Shown here: piece by piece, positions 1-6,912 of the stretch
Layout: each line of letters begins with the position of its first letter
Position numbering within the stretch: position 1 is the stretch's first letter
Assembly (NCBI RefSeq): GCF_024628865.1
Contig: NZ_CP102384.1
Location: forward strand, 1,313,001-1,377,000
Direction of reading: 5' to 3'
DNA: 64,000 bases
Origin: Sphingopyxis sp. DBS4
Lineage (GTDB): Bacteria; Pseudomonadota; Alphaproteobacteria; Sphingomonadales; Sphingomonadaceae
Program-made: the position numbers and the translations under genes
The notes under the pieces: generated by a model
The model's input: only the letters and a program-made list of their open reading frames with translations
Databases searched by the model: none
Told to the model about the DNA's origin: nothing

Positions 1-77
1 TAGAGGATCGGCGTATCGGTCTCGTAGACCGGGGTTTCCTCGACGCGCGGGACCAGCCCGTCATTCTGATCGCTCAT
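1..77 (-). CDS. Partial CDS, N-terminal 25 residues of an unknown protein
   Basis: An open frame starts at the ATG at 77-75 and leaves the left edge of the window; the visible N-terminus is MSDQNDGLVPRVEETPVY. A purine-rich GGAGCTGAGCG precedes the start. It begins 4 bases downstream of the ipdB stop on the same strand, so it is probably the third gene of the ipdA-ipdB operon. In steroid-degrading bacteria this neighbourhood often carries acyl-CoA enzymes such as enoyl-CoA hydratases, but 25 residues are too few to name a family. Confidence 0.5.
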   Translation of the reverse strand, partial: MSDQNDGLVPRVEETPVYETDTPIL

Positions 78-80
78 CGC

Positions 81-881
81 TCAGCTCCTCTTGCCCGCGG
101 GATTGTCCTTGAGCACGCCCGCGCGGATATTGTGCGGGTCGAGCCGCGCGATGATCGCGAGCTGTTCAGGCGTGGGGGCGGGGGTGGTCTTGATCTCGTC
201 CGCGGCTTCGAGCGCGAAGCCGGTCGCGTCCTGCACCTGATCGAAGGTCACGCCGGGGTGCAGCATGACGACGCGGACCGCCTTGTCCTTGCCGCCGAAG
301 TCCATGACGCACAGGTCGGTGACGATCAGGCGCAGGTCGACGCGGCTGAAATTCACGCCGGGGGTGCGGCGCGCCGGGTTGTAGCCGACGCTCGACACCA
401 TATCGACCTCGCCCTCGACGAAGACGCGCTTCGAGTGGGCGGGGATGAACATCGAATTGATGTGGCAGATGCTGTTGCCCGGAAAGCCGCGCGCGCCGAG
501 CATCTGCACCTTCGGCTGGTCGTAGGTGCCGCCGAGGTAGGAGATGTTCGTCTGGCCGAAGCGGTCGATCTGGCTGGGCGTCACCATCGCGTGACGCTTG
601 CCCGACCACACCGCGGCGTCGAAGAAGCGCGAGAAGGGGAGGTAGCCCGCCGCCTTGCGGTCGTCATAGCCGCGCGGGCCCAGCGGCACGGGGTCCTCGA
701 CCAGATACGCCTCGCCATCGGTCATCATCAGTTCGGGGGTGTGCGTCAGCTTGGCAAGGCCGGCGGCGAGGCGCGGCGCGGGGCCGATGCCGGTCGCGAC
801 GAGTTCGCCATTGGCGCGCCACGCCTCGGACGCGGCGACGATGAGCTGTTCGCAAAGGGTGAATTCGGGTGCGGTGGTCAT
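81..881 (-). CDS. ipdB: CoA-transferase family protein, IpdB-like (beta subunit)
   Basis: A 266-residue family I CoA-transferase subunit. It closely resembles IpdB, which with IpdA opens the last ring (COCHEA-CoA) in bacterial cholesterol and bile acid breakdown. Visible features are MTDGEAYLVEDP near residue 53, the QIDRFGQTNIS segment, GFPGNSICHI, and the C-terminal VMLHPGVTFDQVQDATGF block, all in the order remembered for mycobacterial IpdB. The open frame extends upstream to 989, but that stretch overlaps ipdA and is low-complexity. The ATG at 881, 13 bases after the ipdA stop, fits an operon start. Cytoplasmic, and expected to form a heterodimer or heterotetramer with the product of the gene just upstream. 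Assignment to steroid rather than other CoA-ester substrates is by resemblance only. Confidence 0.8.
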   Translation of the reverse strand: MTTAPEFTLCEQLIVAASEAWRANGELVATGIGPAPRLAAGLAKLTHTPELMMTDGEAYLVEDPVPLGPRGYDDRKAAGYLPFSRFFDAAVWSGKRHAMVTPSQIDRFGQTNISYLGGTYDQPKVQMLGARGFPGNSICHINSMFIPAHSKRVFVEGEVDMVSSVGYNPARRTPGVNFSRVDLRLIVTDLCVMDFGGKDKAVRVVMLHPGVTFDQVQDATGFALEAADEIKTTPAPTPEQLAIIARLDPHNIRAGVLKDNPAGKRS

Positions 882-894
882 GGTCTCGGCCGCC

Positions 895-1785
895 TCAGAA
901 AATGGGAAGGGGGAGGGCGGCGACGGCGTCCTTGCCGCCGACGCGGTCGAGATAGCCCGCCTCGTCGGCGCCGATGATGTCGGCGGCATAGGCGTCCCAG
1001 CCGGCCTCTTCCCGCGCGCTTGCGGCGTAGGCCTTGAGCTGCTTCATGTCCCAGCCATAGGCGGGCGGCATCGAGGTCGGGTGCGCGCCGAACGGGGCTT
1101 CGACCACCGCGTGGACGAAGCAGCGCTCGACGATGTTGAAGCGGGCATCCTCGGGATAGCTGTGGTCCATCCGGTCGACCACTTCCTCGGCCGAGACGAA
1201 GGTCCGGTCGGCGGCGCGCGCGAACCATTCGTCATAGTAAGTGTCGGGGCCGAGCGCCTGGATATTGCCGAGCCGGTCGGCGCGCTGGACGTGGATCAGT
1301 GCCGCGTCGAGCTTCAGCGCCGGCATCGCGAGCAGCACTTCGCCATCGGCATAGGGCGACTGGACGGTCTTGAAGCCGCCGTGCGTCATCACGTCGGTCC
1401 CGAGCCCGACGTGCGTCGGCAGGAAGGGCAGACGGAACGCCGCGGCCTTGAGGCCCCATTGCAGCATCCCCTCGTCGAGTTCGAGGATGTCGAGCCCGCC
1501 GGCCTCGCGGGCTTTGCGGAACCAGGGTTCGAGCGGGATCGCGTCCATCGAGACGAAGCCGAAGACGACCTTCTTCACCTTGCCCGCGGCGCACAGCATC
1601 CCGACGTCGGGGCCGCCATAGGCGACGATCGTCAGGTCGGTGAGGTCGGAGCGCAGGATCGCGCGGACCAGCGCCATCGGCTTGCGCCGCGGCCCCCAGC
1701 CGGCGATTCCGATCGTCATCCCGCTCTTCAGCGAGGCGACGAACTGCTCGATGGTCAGTTGCTTGTTCAATTCCCTCTCCAACAC
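895..1785 (-). CDS. ipdA: CoA-transferase family protein, IpdA-like (alpha subunit)
   Basis: A 296-residue alpha subunit of the IpdAB ring-opening hydrolase. The N-terminal block SGMTIGIAGWGPRRKPMALV (residues 21-40), followed by RAILRSDLTDLTIVAYGGPD and LCAAGKVKKV, is near identical to what I recall of mycobacterial IpdA. A DEGML segment also matches. The frame opens with a GTG at 1785. A TTG at 1770 preceded by GGAGAGGGAA is an equally good start and would shorten the protein by five residues. First gene of the minus-strand operon ipdA-ipdB-(partial gene); a divergent SDR lies 117 bases away. Known family role: hydrolytic opening of the last steroid ring in the HIP branch. The steroid itself is not shown by this window. 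Confidence 0.82.
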   Translation of the reverse strand: MLERELNKQLTIEQFVASLKSGMTIGIAGWGPRRKPMALVRAILRSDLTDLTIVAYGGPDVGMLCAAGKVKKVVFGFVSMDAIPLEPWFRKAREAGGLDILELDEGMLQWGLKAAAFRLPFLPTHVGLGTDVMTHGGFKTVQSPYADGEVLLAMPALKLDAALIHVQRADRLGNIQALGPDTYYDEWFARAADRTFVSAEEVVDRMDHSYPEDARFNIVERCFVHAVVEAPFGAHPTSMPPAYGWDMKQLKAYAASAREEAGWDAYAADIIGADEAGYLDRVGGKDAVAALPLPIF

Positions 1786-1902
1786 GCATGGGGCATTTGC
1801 GAGGCTGGATTAGGGACTCTGGCGGTGGGTCCGATACCGCCATATGGGGGGAGACTTTCTTGCTGCCGGAGCGAAGAGATCGGTCGAAGGATGGAGGCGG
1901 AT

Positions 1903-2667
1903 ATGGCGGACGGAAAAGGACGCGTGGCGCTGGTCACGGGCGGCGGCAAGGGTATCGGCCGCGCGATTGCGCAGCGCCTGCTTGCCGACGGCTTCGCGGT
2001 CGTGATCTGCGGTCGCAATGCGCCCGAACGTCCGCCGTCGCATAATGGCGTCGCTGCCGAGTTCGAGGCGTGCGACGTGCGCGACGCCGATGCGGTGCAG
2101 GCGATGGTCGATCGCATCTTCGCGCGCCACGGCCGGCTCGACCTTGTCGTCAATAATGCCGGCGGCTCGCCCGAGGCGGACGCCGCGACCGCCTCGCCGC
2201 GCTTTTCGGAGCGCGTGCTGGCGCTCAATCTGCTCGGCCCCTTGCACGTCGCGCAGGCGGCGAACCGGATCATGCAGCGCCAAGCCGAGGGCGGCAGCAT
2301 CGTCAACATCGCCAGCGTGTCGGGAGTGCGCCCCTCGCCGGGGACCGCGGTCTATGGCGCGGCGAAGGCGGGGCTGCTCAGCCTCACCGAATCGCTCGCG
2401 ATGGAGTGGGGGCCGAAGGTCCGCGTCAACGCGGTCGTCGTCGGGCTCGTCGCGACCGAGGCGGCGATCGATCATTATGGCGGCGCGGAGGGCATGAAGC
2501 GCATCGACGCGATGCTGCCGCTCGGCCGCATGGCGACGGGCGCGGACATTGCCGGGGTCGTGAGCTTCCTCGCCTCCCCCGATGCCGCCTATGTCAGCGG
2601 CGCGCGCATCGCCGCGCACGGCGGCGGCGAGCGGCCGGTGTTTCTGACGCTGGCGAGCGGCGGGTAA
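1903..2667 (+). CDS. SDR family oxidoreductase
   Basis: A 254-residue classical short-chain dehydrogenase. It has the nucleotide-binding TGGGKGIG at residues 12-19, NNAG near 84-87, and the catalytic triad Ser138, Tyr151 and Lys155 (YGAAK). The end, DAAYVSGARIAAHGGGE, replaces the usual DGG motif. The ATG at 1903 is preceded by GGAGG with a 5-base spacer; the in-frame ATG at 1891 lacks such a site, and the long upstream extension is antisense to ipdA. It is divergent from ipdAB, a context in which SDRs of steroid C/D-ring catabolism occur. It probably oxidises or reduces a hydroxyacyl-CoA or ring alcohol, but the substrate cannot be read from the sequence. Confidence 0.85.
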   Translation: MADGKGRVALVTGGGKGIGRAIAQRLLADGFAVVICGRNAPERPPSHNGVAAEFEACDVRDADAVQAMVDRIFARHGRLDLVVNNAGGSPEADAATASPRFSERVLALNLLGPLHVAQAANRIMQRQAEGGSIVNIASVSGVRPSPGTAVYGAAKAGLLSLTESLAMEWGPKVRVNAVVVGLVATEAAIDHYGGAEGMKRIDAMLPLGRMATGADIAGVVSFLASPDAAYVSGARIAAHGGGERPVFLTLASGG

Positions 2668-2695
2668 GATCGCAGACCCTCGTCTCTCCTGAAAT

Positions 2696-2772
2696 CGTCA
2701 TTGCGAGCGAAGCGAAGCAATCCAGGGCGGTTTATGCCTACTCTGGATTGCTTCGCTTCGCTCGCAATGACG
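2696..2772. repeat. Large perfect palindrome (REP-like dispersed element)
   Basis: Arms 2696-2725 and 2743-2772 are perfect 30-base inverted repeats (left arm begins CGTCATTGCGAGCGAAGCGA) around a 17-base loop. A second short inverted pair, CTGAAAT at 2689 and ATTTCAG at 2782, brackets it. It sits between the convergent SDR and tyrosine phosphatase genes and could act as a bidirectional terminator. This arm sequence is familiar as an abundant intergenic repeat of sphingomonads; copy number cannot be seen from one window. Confidence 0.85.
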
Positions 2773-2784
2773 GCGTTTGGGATT

Positions 2785-3648
2785 TCAGCGCAGCATCCGC
2801 TGGCGCAGGTGCTGGATTGCCGCGCGGTCGACCCCCAGTTCGCGCTTCAGATAATTTTCGACGCTGCCATAATCCTTGTCGATCTGGTCGAACGCGGCGT
2901 CGAGATAGGCCGGCTCGACGTCGAGCAACGGCTGAATGACGTCGGCGGGCAGCGCCGCTGCCGCGGCTTTCAGCCCGGCATCGGCGCGCAGCGCATCCAT
3001 GTCGAGCGCGCTGTTGCTGAGCAGATAGTCGCGCATGATCGTGTCGCGCGGAACGCCGAGCGCGCTCAGCACAAGCGCGGTGGCGAGGCCGGTGCGGTCC
3101 TTGCCCGCGGTGCAATTGACGATCACCGCCTTGTCGGAATGCAGCAGTCGGTCGAACAGCACGCGATAGGACGCCGCCTGCTCTTTTGGGAAAGCGCGAT
3201 AGCCGTCGATCATCGCGCCCCGCATCGTCGCGGCGTCGATCTTCGCGCCCTTGGCGAACAGCGCGCCCAGATTGCCGCCCGACAGGTCGTAGTCGCGCGT
3301 CCAGTAACCGATGTCGGCGCCCTGCATCCATGGGGACTTGTCGGCCTGGCGCTCGCGTGTCGAGCGCAGGTCGATGATCGACCCGACCGACAGGCCGCGG
3401 ATCAGCGCCTGATCCTCGGCGGTGTAGCGCCCGACCGACGCCGAGCGGTAGAGCTTGCCCCACATCACCTTGCGGCCGTCCGCGGTGCGATAGCCGCCGA
3501 CGTCGCGGAAATTGTCGCCGCCCTTGAGCGCGAATTCACGCGTTACCGTCGTCGCAGGGTCGACTGCAGCCGCCGTCGCAACGGGGGCACCCTGCGCCAT
3601 CGCCGTCGCGGGCGAGAGGAGCAGCAGCGCGAGAAATGCCTTTTTCAT
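2785..3648 (-). CDS. Secreted tyrosine-protein phosphatase (Y_phosphatase3 type)
   Basis: A 287-residue protein with a signal peptide (MKKAFLALLLLSPATAMAQG, cleavage near residue 19). It carries the phosphatase P-loop NCTAGKDRTG, in which Cys179 and Arg185 form the CX5R signature. Upstream blocks FRDVGGYRTADG and LYRSASVGRYT are typical of the bacterial tyrosine/serine phosphatase family (PF13350-like), and Asp117 or Asp119 in WTRDYDL may be the general acid. Expected in the periplasm or outside. It lies 58 bases downstream of a TonB receptor on the same strand, but a terminator separates them. Physiological substrate unknown. Confidence 0.85.
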   Translation of the reverse strand: MKKAFLALLLLSPATAMAQGAPVATAAAVDPATTVTREFALKGGDNFRDVGGYRTADGRKVMWGKLYRSASVGRYTAEDQALIRGLSVGSIIDLRSTRERQADKSPWMQGADIGYWTRDYDLSGGNLGALFAKGAKIDAATMRGAMIDGYRAFPKEQAASYRVLFDRLLHSDKAVIVNCTAGKDRTGLATALVLSALGVPRDTIMRDYLLSNSALDMDALRADAGLKAAAAALPADVIQPLLDVEPAYLDAAFDQIDKDYGSVENYLKRELGVDRAAIQHLRQRMLR

Positions 3649-3663
3649 ATCCTGTCCCTTTTC

Positions 3664-3698
3664 AAAAATCGCCCGGCGGCAACCACCCCGCCGGGCGA
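3664..3698 (-). terminator. Rho-independent terminator after the TonB receptor
   Basis: Reading the minus strand, the perfect 11-base arms 3698-3688 and 3679-3669 (TCGCCCGGCGG with its complement) are followed by TTTTT at 3668-3664. It begins 9 bases after the stop codon of the receptor gene. Confidence 0.85.
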
Positions 3699-3706
3699 CT
3701 CCCCCC

Positions 3707-5953
3707 TCAGAACTTCATCCGGGCTTCGAGGCCATAGGTACGCGGTTCGTTATAGAATGTCGCGGTCACGCGGCCCGGAATGCGGAAGTCGAGCAGATTA
3801 TAGGTCGTGTTGGTCAGATTCTTGCCCCAGACCGCAATTTCCATCTCGCCGCCGCCGAGCGCGATCTCGCCGAGCGACAGCCGGCTGCTCAGCAACAGCG
3901 CCTTGTCGGCCTTCACGTCCACCGTGCCGTTCGGGATATAATCGCCCGCGGTGTCCAGTCCGACGTGCGCGCGCAGTTGCCCGAAGGAGAAGGCGGGGAA
4001 GGCATAGTCGGCCGAGAAGGACGCGCTATGCTTCGGCGTGAAGGCCGAAAAAGTTTCCTCGATCACGCCGGTGAAGATGTTCCGAACCGGCGTCGGCGGC
4101 GCGTCGGTGTAGACATAGTTGACCGCCAGCGACAGGCCGCGGACGGGAACGAGCGTGATATCGGCTTCGATCCCTTTGATATGACGCTTTTCGGGCGCGT
4201 TCACCGTTTCGGTGTTCGAAATGAACGCCGGGTTCAGGAAATCGACCTGCTGGTTCGACAGCCGGCTCGTATAGGCGGCAAGGTTGACGCGTAGATGGCG
4301 GTCGAACAGGTCGGCCTTCACTCCAGCCTCCCACGCCGTCAACTCTTCTTCGCCGAAGGTGCGCAGGATGGTCGAGCGCGTGTTGGCACCGCCGGCACGA
4401 TAGGCGCGGCTCCACTTCACATAGGCGTTGATGTCGTCGCTGAAATCATAGGCGATGGTCGCCATCGGATCGACGCGGCTCGAATTGAAGACGAACGAGA
4501 GGTCCGGGTCGGCACCGGCGATGAACAGCAGGCGGCCGTCCTTGTGATCGTCGGTGTAGCGCGCGCCGGCGGTGATGTGCAGCCCGCGAACCGCCTCGGG
4601 CGACCAGGTCGCCTGCCCGAACAATGCCTTCGACCGGACGCGGACGTCGGCGGCGCGGTCGGGCAGGCGGCTCGCACCGCCGTCGGGCGACGGTTCGGGG
4701 AAGAGGTTGACCCCCGTCAGCGTAGAATTGAGCGTCCCCAGCGAATAGACGATCGCCTCGTCGCGCCCGTTTTCCTTGAAGTAATAGCCGCCGACGACAA
4801 ATTCGAGTTCACCCAGATCGCCGACAAGCTGCACTTCCTGGCTGAACTGGTTCTGCTTCACATTGGCATAGCTGAGCCGACCGAAGCGACGGTTCGGACC
4901 CCAGGTCGTGTTCGACCCCTCGTCGCCGTCCATCTGCGTCGAATCGAGGCTGCGCCACGCGGAGATGGAGCGGAGGGTCAGTGCGTCGCTGAGCTCCCAT
5001 TCGGCGGTCAGGCTGTGTCCTTTCGCTTCCTGCGGATTGCGGAAGAGCGGCAGGCCGATGCGGCCGGTCTTGACGCGGCCGGTGTCGAGCGTGACGAACG
5101 ACGGCGTATTGGCCGGCGACTGCGTCGATGCGGTGATATAGTGATAGAGGCCAGTCGGCTTGTCGCGCGACAGGTCGTAGGAATAGAGGACCGAAATATC
5201 GTCGGCCGGACGCCACAGCGCCGAGATTTTGAAGCCGTATTTCTTGACCTCGCCATAGTCGAGCGCTTGGGGGCCGAGCGGATTCTGTACCAGTCCGCCG
5301 CGCCCTTCATAGACGCCGTCGATCTTGACGCTGATCCCCGCCGCCTCGGGCAGGTTGACGTGCGCCGCGAACGACCGGCCGCGATAATTGCCGATCCCGG
5401 CCTTCATGTCGAGGCCGAGTTCGCCCGTCGGACGCTTCGACACGACGCTGATCGCGCCGCCGATCGTGTTGCGGCCGAACAATGTGCCCTGCGGCCCGCG
5501 CAGCACCTCGATGCGTTCGACATCGGCCAGTTCCATGCCGAGCCCCGACACGCGGCCGAGGTAGACGCTGTCGATATAGACGCCGACCGTCGCGTCGCGC
5601 GTCACCTGCGTCGCGTCGACCGGGACGAGCCCGCGCATCCCGATGCTGACCGCCGACACGCGGCCGACGAAGGGCGCGATGCGGATCGACGGCACGGTGC
5701 CGGTGAAGAGATCGTTCAGCGAACCGATTCCCTTCTGCTCGAGCGCCTCGGCGCCGAGCGCGACCATCGAAATCGGCGTGTCCTGCAGGTTTTCTTCGCG
5801 CTTCTGTGCCGTCACCACGATGTCGGCGACGCCGATGTCCTGCGTCGACTGGCTTGCCTGCGCGCTCGCCGGCGTCGCCGCCAGCCCCATGGCCCCCATG
5901 GCAACCGAGGCCGCCAAAGCCACGCGCATCGGACCCGTTTTTTTCCTGACCAT
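3707..5953 (-). CDS. TonB-dependent receptor
   Basis: A roughly 748-residue outer-membrane receptor. The ATG at 5953 is chosen over 5995 because GGGAGGG precedes it by about 6 bases and a signal peptide (cleavage after ATPASA) follows directly. A TonB-box-like DIVVTAQKREENLQDTPIS is followed by a plug with RIEVLRGPQGTLFGRNTIGG, then a 22-strand-type barrel ending in aromatic KF. This is the catabolic TonB-receptor class common in sphingomonads. It is divergent from a TetR gene, with a palindrome between them that overlaps its own promoter region. Ligand unknown; proximity to ipdAB allows a hydrophobic or steroid-like ligand, but that is inference. Confidence 0.9.
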   Translation of the reverse strand: MVRKKTGPMRVALAASVAMGAMGLAATPASAQASQSTQDIGVADIVVTAQKREENLQDTPISMVALGAEALEQKGIGSLNDLFTGTVPSIRIAPFVGRVSAVSIGMRGLVPVDATQVTRDATVGVYIDSVYLGRVSGLGMELADVERIEVLRGPQGTLFGRNTIGGAISVVSKRPTGELGLDMKAGIGNYRGRSFAAHVNLPEAAGISVKIDGVYEGRGGLVQNPLGPQALDYGEVKKYGFKISALWRPADDISVLYSYDLSRDKPTGLYHYITASTQSPANTPSFVTLDTGRVKTGRIGLPLFRNPQEAKGHSLTAEWELSDALTLRSISAWRSLDSTQMDGDEGSNTTWGPNRRFGRLSYANVKQNQFSQEVQLVGDLGELEFVVGGYYFKENGRDEAIVYSLGTLNSTLTGVNLFPEPSPDGGASRLPDRAADVRVRSKALFGQATWSPEAVRGLHITAGARYTDDHKDGRLLFIAGADPDLSFVFNSSRVDPMATIAYDFSDDINAYVKWSRAYRAGGANTRSTILRTFGEEELTAWEAGVKADLFDRHLRVNLAAYTSRLSNQQVDFLNPAFISNTETVNAPEKRHIKGIEADITLVPVRGLSLAVNYVYTDAPPTPVRNIFTGVIEETFSAFTPKHSASFSADYAFPAFSFGQLRAHVGLDTAGDYIPNGTVDVKADKALLLSSRLSLGEIALGGGEMEIAVWGKNLTNTTYNLLDFRIPGRVTATFYNEPRTYGLEARMKF

Positions 5954-5992
5954 AAACACCCTCCCGATTTCGCGGTTTGTCCGCATTTGAAT

Positions 5993-6012
5993 CACCTACT
6001 GGTGAGTAGGTG
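5993..6012. promoter_or_regulatory. Probable TetR operator
   Basis: CACCTACTGGTGAGTAGGTG has perfect 8-base arms (CACCTACT and AGTAGGTG) around GGTG. It lies in the 118-base gap between the TonB receptor start (5953) and the divergent TetR gene (6072). The size and symmetry fit a TetR-family dimer site. Confidence 0.65.
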
Positions 6013-6071
6013 AATGTCTAGCCGCGAGTCGGCGAATTGCAAGAGCAAAGGGAATCGGCCACAGAAGGCCG

Positions 6072-6704
6072 ATGGAGATGGCCATTTCGATGCCGGCGAC
6101 GCGCAAGGAGCGCGCCGATGCGACCCGCGAGGCGATCCTGCGCGAGGCCGAGCATGTCTTTGCGATCATGGGGTTCCGGGCGTCGCGGCTCGAGGATATC
6201 GCCGATGCCGTCGGCATCCGCCGGCCCTCGCTGCTCCACCATTTTGCGACCAAGCAGATGCTCTACGACGCCGTTGAGGAGCGCCTCTTCGCCGATATGA
6301 GCGCAGCGAGCGAATCGCGGATCGCGGGCATCGCGGACCCGATGGAGCGGCTCATCGCGCACCTCGACGCGTGGCTCGATTTTTTCCTCGTTCGACCGTC
6401 AGCCGCGCGGATTCTTCAGCGACTGGTCGCCGATACCGCGGTGCGGCGGGGCAATCCGGTCCAATTTTCCTTTCGCGTGCTCGAAGATATGGACCGCACG
6501 CTAGCTTATGGGATCGAGAAGGGCGCCTTCGCCTCCATCTCGACGATGATGTTCGTCAACGGCGTCGGTGCCGGTATCCTCTTTTTCATCTGCAACAGCC
6601 GCCAGGTCGGCGAGCAACGAAATTACGAACCGTCCAATCCCGCCGATCTGACGGTCTTCAGGACGCTGCTGCACAAGCTTGCTCGTACCGCCGTATCGCC
6701 CTGA
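6072..6704 (+). CDS. TetR family transcriptional regulator
   Basis: A 210-residue repressor. The N-terminal helix-turn-helix is in residues 15-60, with GFRASRLEDIADAVGIRRPS followed by LLHHFATKQMLYDAV, the typical TetR DNA-binding signature. The C-terminal half is a divergent ligand-binding domain. Starts at 6072, 6078 or 6090 (MPATRKERAD) are possible; none has a clear ribosome binding site. It is divergent from the TonB receptor at 3707-5953, with a 20-base palindrome between them, so it probably represses that receptor and itself. Inducer unknown. Confidence 0.88.
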   Translation: MEMAISMPATRKERADATREAILREAEHVFAIMGFRASRLEDIADAVGIRRPSLLHHFATKQMLYDAVEERLFADMSAASESRIAGIADPMERLIAHLDAWLDFFLVRPSAARILQRLVADTAVRRGNPVQFSFRVLEDMDRTLAYGIEKGAFASISTMMFVNGVGAGILFFICNSRQVGEQRNYEPSNPADLTVFRTLLHKLARTAVSP

Positions 6705-6855
6705 ATTGCATTTCCCTTTGGCGTCATCGCCTTTGCGCACCAACGGGATGTCGTGCCCCGGCGGGTAGCCGGCGCGCTTTAGCTGGGGCCATCGCGTAAA
6801 ATTCGGAGGAGGCGATTGGATGCTCTCAACTGGAATGAATTTTTATGAAGGTTGC

Positions 6856-6869
6856 ATGAAACGTTTCAT
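6856..6869. promoter_or_regulatory. LacI-family operator, site 1
   Basis: ATGAAACGTTTCAT is a perfect 14-base palindrome, 43 bases before the start of the TonB receptor at 6913. The same core occurs at 13612, 14761 and 15867 around the nucleoside and ribose genes and the lacI gene. The central CG and the size are typical of LacI-family operators. Confidence 0.85.
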
Positions 6870-6912
6870 TAGGCTATGATCATGGTCCGCCGATTGTGGG
6901 GGAGGAATCAAG

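Noticed and set aside
132..977. Long plus-strand frames opposite ipdB and, similarly, opposite most large genes
   Set aside because: Composition is Arg, Ala and His rich, with no start signals or domains; they are antisense shadows of well-supported genes.
739..2667. A 642-codon open frame covering the SDR
   Set aside because: Only the last 254 codons are SDR; the first part is antisense to ipdA/ipdB, Arg/His-rich and without homology. The start was set at 1903.
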